NCBI GenBank assembly: GCA_946534895.1 | Contig: CAMNDE010000111.1 | Coordinates: forward strand, 1-8,241 | DNA length: 8,241 nt | DNA from: UBA2943 sp946534895 | GTDB lineage: Bacteria > Bacillota > Clostridia > Christensenellales > Aristaeellaceae | Direction: 5' to 3' | Part shown: positions 6,336 to 8,241 of the stretch, piece by piece | Numbering within the stretch: position 1 is the first letter of the stretch | Layout: every line of letters starts with the position of its first letter | Program-made: the position numbers and the translations under genes | Notes under the pieces: model-generated | Databases searched by the model: none | Seen by the model: the letters and a program-made list of their open reading frames with translations, nothing else | What the model was told of the DNA's origin: nothing

Positions 6336-7681
6336 CAACAGTTTTCAAACAGGGAATCTTCCCTGTCAGCTGATTTGTTTTCCCCCTGAAGCACCCGCTT
6401 CAGTCTGTCCTTCAATGCCTGTTCAAAGAGTTTCCTGCATTCTTTCACATAAATGGGACAAGAGGCAAACGGCGTGCACCTCGGAAGAAACGGGCACGCA
6501 CGGCACGAGTCACGCACCCGGTCCACGCGGCAGAAAGCCTGCCTGGCTTCCGGATCCGTCACGCCGTGCCAGACGTCGCCGAACCGACTGTTCGGAAGGC
6601 ATTCATCGCATGCATACAATCCTCCATCCGGTGCTATCACCACACTGCCCAGATCGGCGATGCAGTGCCGGGCACGGAACTGACCCATTGGATATACATC
6701 ATGCTTTCCCACAAAACCGGCTTTCCGGATCCATGGCCGAAGATTCTCGATCTTCCTCTGGATTTCCACGCTGTCCTTCCCCGCATATACGGCATTCAGC
6801 GGCGCAAAATACAGGTCCGTCAGTTCCTTATCCTTTACCGCCGCTTTCAGGTCTTCCAGAAACGGCAGTACACCGTCTATATTCTCTCTGTCCACATTGC
6901 AGCGGACCGAAACCCTGATGCCGCGCGCATTCAGGAGATTCACAGACTGCAGCACGGCATGATACTGATCCCCGCAGCGCACATACTGTTTCCGGGCAAT
7001 GTAGTCCTTCTCCGCCCCATCCATGGAGATCTGCACATTCCGGATCCGCCACGGTCCTGCCATCCAGTCCGCCACTTCCTCCGTAATCAGGCTGCCGTTG
7101 GTCACCATATATGAAGTGAACAGCACATCATGCCTGCTCAGCTCTCCGCAGATACGGTCTATGACGGAAACAGCAAGAAGCGGTTCTCCGCCAAACCAGT
7201 TCAGATCAATTCGCTCTTCACTGCGCGTTTCAAGCATATACCGGACCGTCTGCTCCGCTGTATCCATGGTCATGACCGTCTGCGGCATCCCTGCTTCAAA
7301 GCAGTACACACACCGGGCATTGCAGGCAAGCGTCGGAAGAATGGTATAGCCTTTGATCTCCTGACCAATGAGAAGCGCATGCATCATACAGAACAGACTC
7401 TCATAAAACACGCATTCATCCTGTTCCTCCGGCACATAGAAATACCCGCGCACCAACCCTGCCAGGTCTGCTTTCTCCGATACACTCCCCTCTGGCAGGT
7501 ACGGTGGAAGAAACCTGTCCATCTCATAGGCCTGCTGTGTCAGAGTATTGAACAGCACATGCTTCCCATCCACCTCAAGTTCCAACGCATACTGCGACAG
7601 TTTGTAGCAAGCATCCGCTTTCAGTTTCTGGGGCGGCAGAAGTTTCTGCAAAGCCCGGACGGGGCTGAGTATTTCCTTCAC
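6335..7681 (-). CDS. Radical SAM/SPASM peptide maturase
   Basis: 448 residues. The SAM-binding [4Fe-4S] motif is C120-x3-C124-x2-C127 (LACNARCVYCF), followed by NWFGGEPLL at 161-169, the usual SAM-contacting GGEP strand. The C-terminal part is Cys-rich (C340, C358, C361, C393, C396, C402, C408, C415) with APDGGLYAC before C358, a SPASM domain for two auxiliary clusters. The N-terminal segment around residues 30-55, with FNTLTQQAYEM, resembles the N-terminal domain of clostridial RiPP maturases. The start is GTG, overlapping the kinase stop as GTGA; a purine-rich GAGGGG lies just upstream. The product would be cytoplasmic and act on the precursor at 5866-5994 with help from the adjacent PqqD protein. 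Which bond it makes cannot be read from sequence: the precursor has one Cys (Cys39), so at most one thioether, and carbon-carbon or ether crosslinks or epimerisation remain possible. Confidence 0.95.
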   Translation of the reverse strand: MKEILSPVRALQKLLPPQKLKADACYKLSQYALELEVDGKHVLFNTLTQQAYEMDRFLPPYLPEGSVSEKADLAGLVRGYFYVPEEQDECVFYESLFCMMHALLIGQEIKGYTILPTLACNARCVYCFEAGMPQTVMTMDTAEQTVRYMLETRSEERIDLNWFGGEPLLAVSVIDRICGELSRHDVLFTSYMVTNGSLITEEVADWMAGPWRIRNVQISMDGAEKDYIARKQYVRCGDQYHAVLQSVNLLNARGIRVSVRCNVDRENIDGVLPFLEDLKAAVKDKELTDLYFAPLNAVYAGKDSVEIQRKIENLRPWIRKAGFVGKHDVYPMGQFRARHCIADLGSVVIAPDGGLYACDECLPNSRFGDVWHGVTDPEARQAFCRVDRVRDSCRACPFLPRCTPFASCPIYVKECRKLFEQALKDRLKRVLQGENKSADREDSLFENC

Positions 7682-8241
7682 TCACCCCTCACCCCTTTCC
7701 AGGCGGTCATGGCTGCCTCCGGCTCCATATTGCATTCAAGCCGGTAGAACCGTATCTGCCTGAGCAGAATCTGCTGCATCCCGGCGATCTTTTCCATGGT
7801 CTGCATGTCATCGGAAGAATACGTCTGGGACAGGAGAAACGGAAAGGCATCCACTGCCGTCATGGGCCGGATCCGGTTTTCCATACCGCGCCGCAGAAAG
7901 ATCACTGCCTGCAGCGGGGCGGATGCATTCCGGCTCAGGCGGTGCTTTCCGTCCCAGGGAGACCCCCAGACGTCAACCCCTTGTTCGCTGAACCGCAGAA
8001 GCGGCTTATCGTCATTGATCATCCAGACACGTTCCCCAAACACTTCACGCCAGAGGCGGGCATGCGTACTTTTCCCGGTTCCGCTGGGTGCGCTGAATAT
8101 ATATGCCCGGCCGTCCATGCACAGCGCGGATCCGTGCATCAGCAGAACACCGCAGGATACAAGCTGCTGAACAATCAGACCGTGGATAGCACAGTTTTCC
8201 ACAAAATCATCACTGTACCGGGCATCAGGCTCACCGTCCTG
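7678..8241 (-). CDS. HPr-kinase-like P-loop kinase, 5' end outside window
   Basis: 187 residues are visible and the frame is open to the window edge, so the N-terminus is missing; a GTG at 8202 is only an internal codon. Seen: a P-loop SAPSGTGKST at visible residues 50-59, preceded by a His-Gly pair (His36 in LMHGSAL), and an acidic pair in MINDDKPLL (Asp77-Asp78) after a hydrophobic strand. This His / P-loop / Asp-Asp layout is that of HPr kinase/phosphorylase. The segment WGSPWDGK is typical of the small HPrK-like proteins in RiPP clusters. Known for the family: such kinases in Bacillota lasso-peptide clusters (the paeninodin type) phosphorylate a Ser of the precursor. Here the substrate may likewise be the peptide at 5866-5994; that is inference. 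The stop overlaps the start of the radical SAM gene by four bases (GTGA), which ties it to the operon. The P-loop family is sure; the substrate is not. Confidence 0.85.
   Translation of the reverse strand, partial: QDGEPDARYSDDFVENCAIHGLIVQQLVSCGVLLMHGSALCMDGRAYIFSAPSGTGKSTHARLWREVFGERVWMINDDKPLLRFSEQGVDVWGSPWDGKHRLSRNASAPLQAVIFLRRGMENRIRPMTAVDAFPFLLSQTYSSDDMQTMEKIAGMQQILLRQIRFYRLECNMEPEAAMTAWKGVRGE

Noticed and set aside
6154..6918. 254-codon plus-strand frame spanning the PqqD and radical SAM genes
   Set aside because: It crosses two genuine minus-strand genes and shows no family features.
1809..8241. Lasso-peptide cluster
   Set aside because: The kinase and nucleotidyltransferase are seen in lasso clusters, but no asparagine-synthetase-like cyclase and no transglutaminase-like B2 protease is present in the window, and the core lacks a clear ring-forming pattern. 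Genes upstream of 8241 could still change this.

Overview
The window reads as one minus-strand operon, transcribed from high to low coordinates. It looks like a biosynthetic cluster for a ribosomally made, post-translationally modified peptide (RiPP). The GC content (roughly 55% by eye), strong AGGAGG-type ribosome sites and this mix of families (HPrK-like kinase, SPASM radical SAM enzyme, PqqD, S26 peptidase, PF14907-type nucleotidyltransferase) suggest a moderately GC-rich Bacillota, probably a gut-type clostridial or Erysipelotrichia-like lineage. The phylum is inferred from gene content; no marker gene is present.

Order of transcription: an HPr-kinase-like P-loop kinase whose 5' end lies beyond the window (7678-8241); a radical SAM/SPASM peptide maturase (6335-7681); a stand-alone PqqD-like leader-binding protein (6060-6320); a 42-residue precursor peptide too short for ordinary ORF calling (5866-5994); a perfect 12-bp hairpin that looks like an attenuator (5819-5843); an STT3/PglB/AglB-type oligosaccharyltransferase (3354-5780); an S26-family signal-peptidase-like protease with a Ser/His active site (2927-3364); a PF14907-type nucleotidyltransferase (1809-2921); an MsbA/LmrA-type ABC exporter (82-1812); and a long hairpin terminator (19-72). 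Most junctions overlap or lie within 15 nt, so translational coupling is likely. No gene-free stretch exceeds about 85 bases.

The precursor has a leader-like acidic half ending ILTAS and a small-residue-rich C-terminal half carrying the tripeptide N-Y-S, which is an N-glycosylation sequon. The fourth gene after it in the pathway order is an oligosaccharyltransferase with the metal-binding acidic residues, the TGE loop and the WWD sequon-binding motif of the STT3 family. The simplest model is as follows. PqqD presents the leader to the radical SAM enzyme. The kinase and/or nucleotidyltransferase may add further groups. The ABC transporter exports the peptide, the S26 peptidase removes the leader, and the oligosaccharyltransferase attaches a lipid-linked glycan to the Asn outside the membrane. 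An N-glycosylated radical-SAM RiPP would be a new type to my knowledge. The glycan itself would have to come from genes outside this window. The order of steps and the chemistry are inference.
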